Shown one piece after another: positions 1-8,384 of a stretch of DNA of 64,000 nt (positions within the stretch are counted from its first letter, which is position 1; each line of letters begins with the position of its first letter). Both the position numbers and the translations under genes were made by a program. Under the pieces are notes generated by a model that saw nothing but the letters and a program-made list of their open reading frames with translations, was not told the origin of the DNA and searched no databases. Origin of the DNA: Pseudanabaena minima (GTDB taxonomy: Bacteria > Cyanobacteriota > Cyanobacteriia > Pseudanabaenales > Pseudanabaenaceae); assembly GCF_051131155.1 (NCBI RefSeq), contig NZ_CP159508.1:2108001-2172000 (forward strand). The letters are read 5' to 3'.

Positions 1-65
1 CTCTTGATCAGAAAACATAAGTCCTTCTCCGCACCAGCTATTTCAAATTATTGGACAATTCTAAA

Positions 66-100
66 CTAAAAAGAGTGAAGCAATGCTTCACTCTTTTTAG
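66..100 (-). terminator. Stem-loop terminator after chlI
   Basis: A perfect 16-bp inverted repeat with a 3-nt loop ends in a T-run on both strands. It lies just beyond the chlI stop codon (103 on the minus strand) and fits an intrinsic, possibly bidirectional, terminator. Confidence 0.75.
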
Positions 101-102
101 TT

Positions 103-1176
103 CTATTCTTCTTCTATCCCAAAAACTTGATTAAAGGTTTTGAGAACTTTATAACCAGTATCAATCGACTCCAGAGGATCTTTGCGGAGACGGTGACGTA
201 AGCATAGACCGATGACTCGTTTGATATCATCTACTTCTACTTCTTTTCGTCCCTCAAAAGCAGCGATCGCTCTAGCCGCACGGTTACTGACAATATCACC
301 ACGCAACCCGTCAACATTAAGCTCTGAGCAAACCCTAGAGATATTCAACCGCAGATCTTGAGGAATATCAACTTCACTGAGAAGTGTTTGCGCTCTCACG
401 ATTTTGGCTTGGAGTTCTTCTTGTTGAGTGGCATAGTCTTTGAGAAATCCATGGGGATTACCATCAAAATTAGTGCGTTCTTCTACAACTCGCACACGTA
501 GCTCTGGTTCGCGCACAGTGCGAATTTCAGCATACATGCCAAAGCGATCGAGTAATTGAGGACGTAATTCGCCTTCTTCAGGATTCCCTGAACCAACTAA
601 CACAAATCTAGCAGGGTGACGAATCGAGATACCTTCACGCTCAACAGTATTCCATCCTGAAGCAGCAGAGTCCAGCAACACATCAACAAGGTGATCATCA
701 AGAAGGTTAACCTCATCAATGTAGAGAATGCCGCGATTTGCCTTAGCTAATAGTCCAAGTTCAAAGGCTTTAACACCTTCTGATAGAGCCTTTTCAATAT
801 CGATTGTGCCACATACACGGTCTTCTGTTGCGCCGAGAGGCAAGTCCACCATAATTACTTGTTTGGTGGTTACAGGTAAGGTTTCTCCATTGGCAACGCG
901 GCGGCGCACTTCTTCACTTTGGAGATCGCCATCAGTGGGATGGCTGCTAAATGGATCATCAGCAACAACTTCGATTTCGGGAAGGAGGTCGGCAAGGGCG
1001 CGAACGGTGGTGGATTTGCCCGTACCGCGATCGCCCATGACCATCACCCCACCGATTTTGGGATCGATGACGTTGAGCAACAGGGCGAGCTTCATTTCTT
1101 CCTGTCCGATCACGGCGGTGAAAGGAAATACAGGTCGTCTTGTCGTTACAGTTGGTTTAATGGGAGTTGCAATCAA
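103..1176 (-). CDS. chlI: Magnesium chelatase ATPase subunit I (ChlI)
   Basis: This is the AAA+ subunit of magnesium chelatase, which with ChlD and ChlH inserts Mg2+ into protoporphyrin IX, the first committed step of chlorophyll synthesis. The 357-residue length is normal for cyanobacterial ChlI. Visible motifs are a Walker A loop GDRGTGKST at about residues 48-56, Walker B (ILYIDEVNLL, about 150-159) and GSGNPEEGELRPQLLDRFG near 195-215, which is typical of the chelatase AAA+ clade. The N-terminal FPFTAVIGQEEMK block is also characteristic. It appears monocistronic: the next minus-strand gene upstream starts some 770 nt away and a stem-loop follows the stop. No ChlD or ChlH gene is in the window. 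Confidence 0.97.
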   Translation of the reverse strand: MIATPIKPTVTTRRPVFPFTAVIGQEEMKLALLLNVIDPKIGGVMVMGDRGTGKSTTVRALADLLPEIEVVADDPFSSHPTDGDLQSEEVRRRVANGETLPVTTKQVIMVDLPLGATEDRVCGTIDIEKALSEGVKAFELGLLAKANRGILYIDEVNLLDDHLVDVLLDSAASGWNTVEREGISIRHPARFVLVGSGNPEEGELRPQLLDRFGMYAEIRTVREPELRVRVVEERTNFDGNPHGFLKDYATQQEELQAKIVRAQTLLSEVDIPQDLRLNISRVCSELNVDGLRGDIVSNRAARAIAAFEGRKEVEVDDIKRVIGLCLRHRLRKDPLESIDTGYKVLKTFNQVFGIEEE

Positions 1177-1317
1177 GGTTTTTTAAATTTTGTATCGATA
1201 AATATGTCACTCTAGCCAATATACAGCTTTTCACAACCCAAAAGAAGAGGGGCAAAGCTTAGTGTTCTCATCTTCTTCTAAGGTAGACCCAAACAATAGA
1301 GTGCTTAGCGGCTTTGT

Positions 1318-1944
1318 TCACTCTATTGTTTTCCGAAAAATCACACTGAGATTATTGGCTGGCATAGGTTTTACTGTTTGTAGCACAAGGTTTTGTGCTA
1401 CAGCAACATCAATTACTGACTCAAGATCGCGAACTCCCCATTCTGGGTTTTGATTGCGTAGGCTAGCATCAAAGTCAGCATTGCTAGGAGCAGTATGCTT
1501 GCCGTTTTGTTTATATGCACCGTAAAGATATAAGAGTCCACCCTCTGTCAAAATCTTGTTTGCCCCAGACATTAGCCCTAGGCAAGCTGTCCAAGGCGCA
1601 ATATGAATCATGTTGATATTGACGATCGCCTGAATGTCTTGATTTTGTAACTGTGGATGGGTTTGCCAATCGGTTTCAGTCACATCAATCATGAGTGGTG
1701 TAAGGAGATTAGGCGATGGATAATATTTTTGCCAAGCGGTGATGCTGGAAATAGCGATCGGGTTAGGGTCAGAGGGTATCCATTGGCGCGGTTGCAGGTG
1801 TGGCGCGAAGTAGACGGCATGTTCTCCAGTGCCGCTAGAGATTTCAAGAATATTTCCTGTGGGTGGCAAAATTTGCAATAGCGTTTCTAAGATCGCTTCA
1901 CGATTTCTCAATGTGGCTGGCGCATATTGTCTGGCATCTTGCAT
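1318..1944 (-). CDS. DUF938 family SAM-dependent methyltransferase
   Basis: This 208-residue protein matches the DUF938 group of class I methyltransferases. The SAM-binding motif I is ILEISSGTGEHAVYFAPHL (about residues 32-50), followed by the acidic loop SDPNP and an NINMIHIAPW segment typical of the family. The start has the usual RQYAPATLRNREAIL beginning. The substrate is unknown for the family. The gene stands alone on the minus strand between chlI and a Uma2 gene, with about 60 nt to the latter. It is complete with no sign of damage. Confidence 0.85.
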   Translation of the reverse strand: MQDARQYAPATLRNREAILETLLQILPPTGNILEISSGTGEHAVYFAPHLQPRQWIPSDPNPIAISSITAWQKYYPSPNLLTPLMIDVTETDWQTHPQLQNQDIQAIVNINMIHIAPWTACLGLMSGANKILTEGGLLYLYGAYKQNGKHTAPSNADFDASLRNQNPEWGVRDLESVIDVAVAQNLVLQTVKPMPANNLSVIFRKTIE

Positions 1945-2008
1945 AGGTTCGGTTTTGGGATGATGGTGATGGATGATGCCGAATTATCAGATGGCGCGAT
2001 CGCGATCA

Positions 2009-2584
2009 TTAAACTCTCAACCAAGCAAAGATATCGCTGGCTGTAATCTGCCAATTTTCTAAGTCAGTTAGGACAGGTAAAGGCTGGGGGGAATCAGTTT
2101 CGGCAAAGTATATCTGGGTGGAGCCGTTTTGAAAGATCATCACGGATTTAGTAGCAGGATCGATGAGCCAGCCAATTTCGCTACCGTGAGCTAGGCAAAA
2201 AAGAATTTTTTCGATAACTAAAAGAGGAGATTGATCGGGCGATAGGATTTCAATAATCCAGTCGGGGGGATCGCTGAATTGGTTGCTAATTTCACCATCA
2301 GAATCGAGAGGTAGATTTTGCCAACGAATTACGGCAATATCAGCAACAATGGAGCGCCCTGCGAAAGAGCAGCGTAACTCAGTGAGGGCATAAGCAGATT
2401 TTTTGGGTTTGGTTTGTTGATTAATGGCTGAGGCTAGTTCAACTTGGATTATGCTGTGTTTACCTTTGGGCATAACTTTTTGGGTAATGATTCCGTTAGC
2501 ATATTCACTGGATGGTTGAGTTTCAGGAAGGGCAAGAAATTCTTCAAGGGAGAGGGTTTGTGGCTTTTTTATTGTCGTTACCAT
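2009..2584 (-). CDS. Uma2 family PD-(D/E)XK endonuclease-like protein
   Basis: This 191-residue protein belongs to the Uma2 (DUF820) family, a PD-(D/E)XK-fold group that is greatly expanded in cyanobacteria and whose cellular role is unsettled. Visible hallmarks are the N-terminal SLEEFLALPETQPSSEYANGII block, the central VADIAVIRWQNLP segment, and PPDWIIEILSPDQSPLLVIEKILFCLAHGSEIGWLIDP, which carries the conserved E-(I/V)-L-S-P and W-L-I-D-P signatures. A second paralogue lies at 40924-41493. A MITE-like repeat sits just upstream of the start. No toxin-antitoxin partner is apparent. Confidence 0.88.
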   Translation of the reverse strand: MVTTIKKPQTLSLEEFLALPETQPSSEYANGIITQKVMPKGKHSIIQVELASAINQQTKPKKSAYALTELRCSFAGRSIVADIAVIRWQNLPLDSDGEISNQFSDPPDWIIEILSPDQSPLLVIEKILFCLAHGSEIGWLIDPATKSVMIFQNGSTQIYFAETDSPQPLPVLTDLENWQITASDIFAWLRV

Positions 2585-2615
2585 GTTTATTCTCCGATGC
2601 TATCTGGTTTGATTA

Positions 2616-2732
2616 TATAGCTGTCGCCAAGTGTATGAGGACATAAAACCCAAGAAGAGAATGGCGGCGCATCGCGTCCCCATTCTCTTCTTGGGTTTTG
2701 ATTTTGTCCTAACACAATCGACAGTAGCTATA
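2616..2732. repeat. MITE-like palindromic element (TATAGCTG family), copy 1
   Basis: The 117-bp element is bounded by TATAGCTGTCG and its near inverse (CGACAGTAGCTATA). Inside is a long hairpin with outer arms AAAACCCA/TGGGTTTT, a variable middle arm (AGAAGAGAAT here) and a G+C-rich tip. In this copy the tip has decayed (gcatcgcgtc). Near-identical frames occur at 21135-21237 and 62815-62932. Confidence 0.85.
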
Positions 2733-2779
2733 GAGAGCAAAAATAGGCGATCGCCTATTTCCATTTTCACCTAATACAA

Positions 2780-2866
2780 AAAAACAAAATGGCTATGCCA
2801 TTTTGTTTTTAATCCTTAAAAGAAGATTTTATGGCGCGGCAAAGCCGCGCCATAAAATCTTCTTTT
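2780..2866 (-). terminator. Two consecutive stem-loops after the M23 peptidase gene
   Basis: One hairpin (2818-2866) has over 20 paired bases and an AAA/TTT loop, and overlaps the stop codon of the M23 gene. A second (2780-2810) pairs around ATGGC-tat-GCCAT with A/T flanks. Together they form a strong terminator for the minus-strand birA-M23 unit. Confidence 0.7.
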
Positions 2867-3906
2867 TAAGCTTTATTAGTTGATTTAGGTGATTGGGCGA
2901 GATACTTTTGTAGCTGTTCCATAGCAAGCATTAACTGCGGCGTAGGATCGATCGCTACCAATCCCTCTTGCATCTTTTGCCAAATCTCAAAATGCAGGTG
3001 AGGACCAGTTGCTAGCCCTGTACTGCCAACTAAACCGATCACATTGCCCTGCTTGATCTCTTGCCCTGGCTTGACTAAAACCTCAGACAAGTGAGCATAC
3101 CGCGTCTCATGGGTATCACCGTGGGAAATGACCACGATTAAGCCATAGCCTCCGAGCCAACCTGCAATTTCCACTCGACCACTAAAGGCGGCAACTACAG
3201 GTGTACCTTCAGGGGCGGCTAAGTCTGTACCTTGATGAAAGCGAACTTGACCCGTAACAGGATGTACACGAGTCCCAAATATCGAACTAATTACCGAGGG
3301 AGCGATCAAGGGGAACAGCATTTGCTTGTCACCATTGCTAGGTAAGCTCATCGCGGCAATTTCTTTTTCCGTTAGGCGGCGCACTTGTACGGATGTGTCA
3401 CCCGAAGCCGCAGCATAAAGAACATTGCCATTTTGATAATATTTTTGAGCATTATTTTTAGAGACGATCGCTTCAGGATTACAAAGATCAGCATTGCGCT
3501 CTAAAAGGCTACTAGCCTTGAATTTACAACCAGTGGATCGATTTTCCAAGACAATTTCGACGGGTTGTCCGATGGGTTGCGATCGCTTTGCTGCTGCTTT
3601 TGGTGATGGAGTAGCAGACTCAATGTTCACTTGGACAGACTCGCGATTCCCCACATTAGTTATTACAGGCTGATTAGCTGGAGCCGCATTACTACGCTCA
3701 CTTTGAATCTCAATGGTGGTCGGTGCAGGAGCAATCTCAGGTTGAGGTTGTGCTTGAGGGGCTGGCACAGAAGGTTGAGAAACTGCAATATCAGGTGATA
3801 CAGCCGACTTGGACGCGGCATATGCTGAGCCAACTAGAAAGTAGTTATTTGTGGAGAGGCAGAGCAATGTAGCCAGTGTGATGCTTGAGATTGTTGATTT
3901 TCGCAT
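2866..3906 (-). CDS. Secreted M23 (LytM/NlpD-type) metallopeptidase
   Basis: This 346-residue exported protein should cleave or remodel peptidoglycan cross-links in the periplasm. A signal peptide covers residues 1-30, ending at SAYA. A Pro/Gln-rich low-complexity linker follows (about 38-75), and a C-terminal LytM domain spans about 205-330. The zinc ligands expected of active M23 enzymes are visible: H224-x3-D228 in FHQGTDLAAP and H303-L-H305 in GPHLHFE, with a further His in RYAHL. It is therefore likely a catalytic enzyme rather than an EnvC-like activator. The gene follows birA with a 9-nt gap, suggesting cotranscription. Confidence 0.92.
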   Translation of the reverse strand: MRKSTISSITLATLLCLSTNNYFLVGSAYAASKSAVSPDIAVSQPSVPAPQAQPQPEIAPAPTTIEIQSERSNAAPANQPVITNVGNRESVQVNIESATPSPKAAAKRSQPIGQPVEIVLENRSTGCKFKASSLLERNADLCNPEAIVSKNNAQKYYQNGNVLYAAASGDTSVQVRRLTEKEIAAMSLPSNGDKQMLFPLIAPSVISSIFGTRVHPVTGQVRFHQGTDLAAPEGTPVVAAFSGRVEIAGWLGGYGLIVVISHGDTHETRYAHLSEVLVKPGQEIKQGNVIGLVGSTGLATGPHLHFEIWQKMQEGLVAIDPTPQLMLAMEQLQKYLAQSPKSTNKA

Positions 3907-3915
3907 ATTTTAATT

Positions 3916-4668
3916 CTACTGATAGCCGACAGAAAAAGTTTGAGGCTGATAGATTGCGTCTTGGGAATTGCCCTCCCATCTTACTACCAGTTCGCCTGTT
4001 GGTCTAATGTCGATTATTTGCCCCTGAAGTTCCCGTCCATTAATCGTTTGACGCACATTTTTATCGCTAAGCATCTCCAAATATTCCGCCAAAATGCCCA
4101 TAATTCCTTCTTGATCGCTACGTGTTTGACCTAATTCAAGCCCTTGTAGCACCACCTCGATCAGTTCATCCATGCTTGACAAAGTAGTTGGCAATTCGCC
4201 CAAGGCGATCGCGCCTTCAGGTACATCATTTGTCCAATTAATGCCGATCCCCACCACCGCATAAAGAATTTTCTCACCTTCAATCCTTGTCTCGGTGAGA
4301 ATACCTCCTAATTTGCGGCGATCGATTAAGAGATCATTGAGCCATTTGAGCTTGACATTTGCCCCTGTAGCATTGAGAGCTTTGGCGATCCCCCAAGCTG
4401 ACCAGAGCGTAATTTGGTGAGCATTTGCGGCGGCAACATTGGGCTGCAAAATCACCGACATAAATAATCCGCCCAAATCAGACTGCCAACTATGACCACG
4501 TTGCCCCCTACCCTTAGTCTGACGTTTGGCAATGATCACGGTATGGCAATCAACCTCAGAGGGGGGATTGCCATTTTGAGCTTCGACAGAATTTAGGCGA
4601 TCGATTAAGCGCCAAGCTTCGCTATTAGTGGACTCAATTTCTTCGTAACGGATGATCTGAAAATTCAA
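3916..4668 (-). CDS. birA: Biotin--[acetyl-CoA-carboxylase] ligase
   Basis: BirA activates biotin with ATP and transfers it to the biotin carboxyl carrier protein of acetyl-CoA carboxylase. The 250-residue protein has the class I (monofunctional) layout without an N-terminal DNA-binding domain. Visible motifs are TKGRGQRGHSW (biotinyl-AMP loop, about residues 51-61), LKWLNDLLIDRRKLGGIL (catalytic lysine region, about 103-120), a VVGIGINW strand, and a C-terminal SH3-like domain (from about 200, GELQGQIIDIRPTGELVVR). It is the first gene of a probable two-gene unit with the M23 peptidase. Confidence 0.94.
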   Translation of the reverse strand: MNFQIIRYEEIESTNSEAWRLIDRLNSVEAQNGNPPSEVDCHTVIIAKRQTKGRGQRGHSWQSDLGGLFMSVILQPNVAAANAHQITLWSAWGIAKALNATGANVKLKWLNDLLIDRRKLGGILTETRIEGEKILYAVVGIGINWTNDVPEGAIALGELPTTLSSMDELIEVVLQGLELGQTRSDQEGIMGILAEYLEMLSDKNVRQTINGRELQGQIIDIRPTGELVVRWEGNSQDAIYQPQTFSVGYQ

Positions 4669-4680
4669 AGTAATTTTTAA

Positions 4681-5305
4681 CTATGAAGAAGCTTTAGTTT
4701 CAAAGTATAAAAGATCGGTAAACACTACACCCGCAAGTAACAACAACTTTTCATCAGCAGTTAATTTTGCATCAATAAATCGCACCCTAAAGTTATCAGC
4801 ATCGGTAAATAGCTCTTTAGATAGCCCCGTCCATTTCTTTTCAATTACAGATACTTCCCTTTCCCCTTTTTTAATCGGGAATGTCCAAATTTTCCAAATC
4901 GGCGAATTCATCGTCATGATCACTCGCCCCCTAAGTATCGAGAAAATCAAACTTTTTGTTAAACCACGCAAATCTCTGTTGCAAACTTCCCACAGGGCGA
5001 TCGCCTGCGCCAAAAACAACCAGATGCTGAAAGAACCAGCGAAAAGGATGATAAGCGCGAAAAACCTGTTGATTATGCAGATCAGTTTCCACGATATTAA
5101 AAACCTGCCAATGTCCTAAAAACTGACGCATAATCGCATCTGAAAAACCTAGCTTTGGTTCAGCACAGTAACCAAACTGCTGACCATCATCTGTTTGAAT
5201 TTGATAACGGTTGCGAGTTTCAAAACCAAATATTTCCGCTATTTCAAATTTTTGTTTGACATAAATTGCATTGGCTTGAGCGAGGGTTTATAAGAAAATA
5301 CTCAT
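4681..5305 (-). pseudogene. Disrupted LURP-one-related/scramblase-family gene
   Basis: Two minus-strand frames together encode a protein resembling the LURP-one/phospholipid scramblase-like family. The first frame (start 5305) reads MSIFL, then TAA at 5288-5290, then continues in frame with YVKQKFEIAEIFGFETRNRY and FRAYHPFRWFFQHLVVFGAGDRPVGSLQQRF, until a TAG near 4931. From there the next frame continues as GRVIMTMNSPIWKIWTFPIKKGEREV and ends ADNFRVRFIDAKLTADEKLLLLAGVVFTDLLYFE. The gene thus has an early nonsense codon and a one-base frameshift near 4930-4940 beside a run of five Gs. I call it a pseudogene; a double sequencing error is possible but less likely. Confidence 0.75.
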
Positions 5306-5356
5306 ATTTGTATTCAAAAGCTGCCCTTCAGAATACAGCATCCTAATTTGCAACCT

Positions 5357-5397
5357 CAAAATTGTTGTGATAGACAAAACCCTTCACAACAATTTTG
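5357..5397. other. Perfect 13-bp inverted repeat before the hypothetical gene
   Basis: The arms CAAAATTGTTGTG and CACAACAATTTTG are separated by 15 nt, about 55 nt before the ATG at 5453. It could be a terminator for upstream plus-strand transcription or a regulatory stem; the sequence alone does not decide. Confidence 0.45.
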
Positions 5398-5452
5398 GGG
5401 TTTGAACTGCATGGTTTGCTATGTTTTTTAGAGGTTCTAAAAATATTGAGGG

Positions 5453-5947
5453 ATGATCTTGAGTAATTCATTTAAAGAGCGAATGCTGCTCTCTCACAAT
5501 TTTGACATTTCACCAGACACCGCACCGCCCCTCAGTCGAGAGGAATTTGCTGAAGTATTTCATTTAGGGTTAAGCGATCGCCCATCTTGTCAAACACGCT
5601 TAGTCAATCATCCCCATTGGACAGTGGAAATTTTGTTTGATCAAGATCAGTTTTCACCGCAGCAAATTGGTGAGTTTTGCGCTCAGTCCTTAGCATCCAA
5701 ACGTATTAGTCAGGGATTAGACCATAATTCACCCCTTGAAATTTTAGTTTTAGGGGGTGTCAAAACTACCCCACCAACCAGTGATAATCCCGATGCTTTG
5801 CAAACAGGAGATTGGGGTGTGGATGTAGTGGAGACAAAGGTGGGTACAGCCTTTTTACAAAGTATTTCGTGGGATACAGCGATCGCCTCAAAACCTGCGG
5901 AATCAGTTTTTAAGGTTGAGTTTTGGGTATCAGAGTCAAGTAAGTAG
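5453..5947 (+). CDS. Hypothetical protein, 164 residues
   Basis: I do not recognise this protein. It is soluble and acidic, with no signal peptide or membrane segment. It has a central SCQTRLVNHPHWTVEILFDQDQFSPQQIGEFCAQSLAS stretch and an IEILVLGG-like strand followed by a Pro/Asp-rich loop and WGVDVVET. The start is uncertain: the ATG at 5453 has GAGGG almost touching it, and a second ATG at 5483 is an alternative. It stands alone, with a perfect 13-bp inverted repeat upstream (5357-5397) and a terminator hairpin downstream. Confidence 0.6.
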   Translation: MILSNSFKERMLLSHNFDISPDTAPPLSREEFAEVFHLGLSDRPSCQTRLVNHPHWTVEILFDQDQFSPQQIGEFCAQSLASKRISQGLDHNSPLEILVLGGVKTTPPTSDNPDALQTGDWGVDVVETKVGTAFLQSISWDTAIASKPAESVFKVEFWVSESSK

Positions 5948-5959
5948 TCCCAAATTAAA

Positions 5960-6006
5960 CACAAGAGTGATGGCATCCCAGAAGCACTGCCGCCATCACT
6001 CTTGTG
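5960..6006 (+). terminator. Stem-loop after the 164-residue gene
   Basis: The arms CACAAGAGTGATGGC and GCCATCACTCTTGTG pair perfectly over 15 bp, 13 nt after the stop codon at 5947. A G-rich tract rather than a T-run follows, so termination strength is uncertain. Confidence 0.6.
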
Positions 6007-6039
6007 GGTTTGATCAATTAACTTTAGTTATTACCATTT

Positions 6040-6165
6040 GCCGCCATTTGCGGCGAGCAAAGCACGCCGCAAATGGCTAAAACATTAAAACCCAAGAATT
6101 GATTGGCGGCTCGCCGCCAATCAATTCTTGGGTTTTATGTCTTCGTACACTTGGCAACAGCTATA
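6040..6165. repeat. Two adjacent palindromic repeats upstream of cpeC
   Basis: The first (about 6040-6080) pairs GCCATTTGCGGCG with CGCCGCAAATGGC; a relative occurs at about 52880-52915. The second (6090-6165) has AAAACCCAAGAATTGATTGGCGGC pairing perfectly with its complement, and ends in a TATAGCTGTTGCC-type terminus reading on the minus strand. It is therefore a one-sided relative of the element at 2616-2732. Confidence 0.7.
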
Positions 6166-6305
6166 AAAATATTGATTACGTAAATATTGATTGTGATTGA
6201 TTGTGTAAATATTGTGCAAATATAAGCAAAATTCACAAATCTTGATATTTAAGTTTACTTACTTGTAAGAGAATCGATTATAGCGAAGCGTATAAACTGC
6301 GCTTT

Positions 6306-6327
6306 ATTCAGATTTTTATTCAGATTT
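6306..6327 (+). promoter_or_regulatory. Tandem direct repeat ATTCAGATTT upstream of cpeC
   Basis: ATTCAGATTT occurs twice in succession at 6306-6315 and 6318-6327 (12-nt period, about one helical turn), some 107 nt before the cpeC start. cpeC operons in other cyanobacteria are green-light controlled through direct-repeat boxes read by response regulators such as CcaR, so this is a candidate activator site. That role is inference; the repeat does not match a G-box exactly. Farther up (6168-6225) AAATATTG-type repeats also occur. Confidence 0.4.
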
Positions 6328-6433
6328 CAGACGTAAGGTCAAGCAATGCTGAGCTTTATATCTAAAATCTGTCTAATTTCTATTGAAATACTTTTAATAC
6401 ATACTCTTTCGTTAAATCAGGAGATATTGTCTA

Positions 6434-7294
6434 ATGCCTTTTGGACCAGCTTCACGCTTGGGTGTCAGCCTGTTTGATGAAACTCCTCCCATTGAATCAG
6501 TTAATGGTCTTTCTTCAGAAGGGCTAGAAGCTATTATCAATGCAGTTTATCGTCAAGTACTAGGTAACGCCTATGTAATGGAGAGCGAAAGACTCAGCGT
6601 TCCTGAATCCCAATTCAAGCGTGGCGAATTAAGCGTCCGTGAATTTGTAAGAGCAGTTGCCAAATCTGACCTCTACCGTTCCCGTTTCTTTACTAACGCT
6701 GCACGTTATCGCACAACTGAACTCAACTTCCGTCATTTGCTTGGTCGCGCACCAATCGATTATGCGGAAGTACGTAGCCATAGCGATATCCTTGACACTA
6801 AAGGATTTGAGGCTGATATCGACTCCTATATCGACAGTGATGAATACCAAAATACCTTTGGTGAAAACATTGTTCCTTATATCCGTGGCTATAAAACCGA
6901 GGCTATTACCAACTTGGTACAGTTTACCCACACCTTTGAATTGGTTCGTGGAGCCTCTAGCAGCAGCTTGAAAGGTGATTTGGCAGGCAATAGCCCCAAA
7001 CTAAATTCACTAATCATCAACTCCACTCCCACGGCTGTCATTCCTTCAACGGGTGATAGTGGAACCTTCCGTACTCCTGCTGATGCACCACTTACCCGTC
7101 GTGGTTCCTTTGGCACTCCGAGCAGCAAGGTTTACCGTATCGAAGTTACTGGCTACCGTGCCAAATCTGTCAACAGTATTTCCAAGTTCCGTCGGAGCAA
7201 CAAAGTTTATTTGGTGCCTTTCGAGCAACTTTCCCAAGAATACCAACGCATTCATCAACAAGGCGGCGTAATCGCTAGTATTACTGCTGTTTAA
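6434..7294 (+). CDS. cpeC: Phycoerythrin-associated rod linker CpeC
   Basis: This 286-residue linker organises phycoerythrin hexamers in phycobilisome rods. It has the usual two-domain build: an N-terminal PBS linker (Pfam PBS_linker_poly) domain at about residues 20-165 (AVYRQVLGNAYVMESERL, VREFVRAVAKSDLYRSRFF, LNFRHLLGRAP, DSYIDSDEYQNTFGENIVPYIRG) and a C-terminal CpcD domain at about 225-283 (YRIEVTGYRAK, SNKVYLVPFEQLSQEYQRIHQQGGVIASI). Length and the MPFGPASRLGVSLFDETPP start match CpeC from memory; CpcC is the alternative. AGGAG at 6419-6423 precedes the ATG. It heads a plus-strand operon ending in cpeR, which supports the phycoerythrin assignment. Confidence 0.9.
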   Translation: MPFGPASRLGVSLFDETPPIESVNGLSSEGLEAIINAVYRQVLGNAYVMESERLSVPESQFKRGELSVREFVRAVAKSDLYRSRFFTNAARYRTTELNFRHLLGRAPIDYAEVRSHSDILDTKGFEADIDSYIDSDEYQNTFGENIVPYIRGYKTEAITNLVQFTHTFELVRGASSSSLKGDLAGNSPKLNSLIINSTPTAVIPSTGDSGTFRTPADAPLTRRGSFGTPSSKVYRIEVTGYRAKSVNSISKFRRSNKVYLVPFEQLSQEYQRIHQQGGVIASITAV

Positions 7295-7301
7295 TTTTTT
7301 A

Positions 7302-7334
7302 TTCGCTAGAGGTTGCTTAGTAGCATCTAGCGAA
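7302..7334 (+). other. Intercistronic stem-loop between cpeC and cpeD
   Basis: The arms TTCGCTAGA and TCTAGCGAA are perfectly complementary around a 15-nt loop. It is not followed by a T-run at the right place, so it may stabilise or process the cpeC message rather than end it. This is inference. Confidence 0.5.
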
Positions 7335-7411
7335 TTTAACTAGATTTTTTTTATTACAACGTTAATTAAATACTTTCATCAATTCTTAATAATATTTGGA
7401 GAGAATTTTAT

Positions 7412-8164
7412 ATGGCAACTTTATTAGCTGCTCTAGAACTGTGTCCTAATAGTAGTTCCGAAGAGTTGGAAACAGTTATCCGTGGCATTTACAAGCAAGT
7501 TTTGGGCAATCCTCACGTTATGGAAAGTGAGCGTCTGTTGTCTGCTGAATCAAAATTGTGCGATCGTTCTATCTCAGTACGCGAATTCGTAAGGATTGTT
7601 GCTAAGTCTGATTTCTATCGCGATCGCTATTTCACCTCTTGCGCTCCTTACCGCTTCGTTGAACTCAATTTCTTGCACCTACTAGGTCGCGCTCCACAAG
7701 ATCAACGTGAAGTATCCGAGCATATTGTGCGGACTGTTGCTGAAGGCTACGATGCTGAGATTGATTCCTACATTGATAGCGATGAATATCAAGCTGCCTT
7801 TGGCGAAAATACTGTACCTTATAATCGTGGTAAAGACAGTGCTAACAACGCCTATCAGGTTGGCTACAACCGTATTTTCGCGCTTGATCGTGGTGCAGCC
7901 CAGTCTGATAGCGCTGTGCAATCTTCACAGTTAGTTTATGAAGTTGCCACCAACAGCAGCAAAGCAATTAAGCCTTCTACCGCCACCGTAATTGGTTCTG
8001 GCACTGAAAAACGCTTCAAGATCTTGGTATCTGGTTCCAAGTTTGACACTCGCCGTCGCGTCAGCTCCACTGAGTACATCGTCACAAAGAGCAACATGAC
8101 TGCTCAAATCCAACGGATTAACCGCACCTCTGGCAAAATCGTTAGCATTACAGAAATTGCTTAA
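7412..8164 (+). CDS. cpeD: Phycoerythrin-associated rod linker CpeD
   Basis: This 250-residue rod linker has the same PBS linker plus CpcD architecture as CpeC, but with a shorter hinge. The linker domain (about 15-150) shows GIYKQVLGNPHVMESERLL, REFVRIVAKSDFYRDRYF, LNFLHLLGRAPQD and DSYIDSDEYQAAFGENTVPYNRG; the CpcD domain occupies about 190-250 (KRFKILVSGSKFD ... QIQRINRTSGKIVSITE). The length agrees with the roughly 28-kDa CpeD of the known cpeCDE type operons. GGAGAG at 7398-7403 precedes the ATG at good spacing. It would sit farther out or in on the rod than CpeC, each linker joining a different pair of hexamers. Confidence 0.87.
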   Translation: MATLLAALELCPNSSSEELETVIRGIYKQVLGNPHVMESERLLSAESKLCDRSISVREFVRIVAKSDFYRDRYFTSCAPYRFVELNFLHLLGRAPQDQREVSEHIVRTVAEGYDAEIDSYIDSDEYQAAFGENTVPYNRGKDSANNAYQVGYNRIFALDRGAAQSDSAVQSSQLVYEVATNSSKAIKPSTATVIGSGTEKRFKILVSGSKFDTRRRVSSTEYIVTKSNMTAQIQRINRTSGKIVSITEIA

Positions 8165-8236
8165 TTTTTAAGCAATTAGAAGAATAGCTATAGCATTCTT
8201 TTACCAGTAGAGATAGGTAAGTACTTGACACAAATA

Positions 8237-8267
8237 TTACAAAAGATTACTAAGCAGTCTTTTGTAA
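8237..8267 (+). other. Stem-loop between cpeD and the CpcD-tail gene
   Basis: The 10-bp arms TTACAAAAGA and TCTTTTGTAA pair perfectly around an 11-nt loop in the 220-nt gap after cpeD. A partial terminator or processing site here would separate linker dosage from the downstream lyase and activator genes. The function is inferred. Confidence 0.45.
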
Positions 8268-8384
8268 CATTTGGGACATAAAAAAACTGATTTTTAGAGA
8301 CGTTTTTACGGAATACTTATACGGATCATTTAAAAATGTTTTGATATGTGGTCGCGCAACTGCGATCGCTAGGATGAGTTTGAC

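Noticed and set aside
728..1215. Plus-strand frames opposite chlI (152 and 98 residues)
   Set aside because: They lie wholly within the well-supported chlI gene, have biased composition and no ribosome site; they are antisense shadows.
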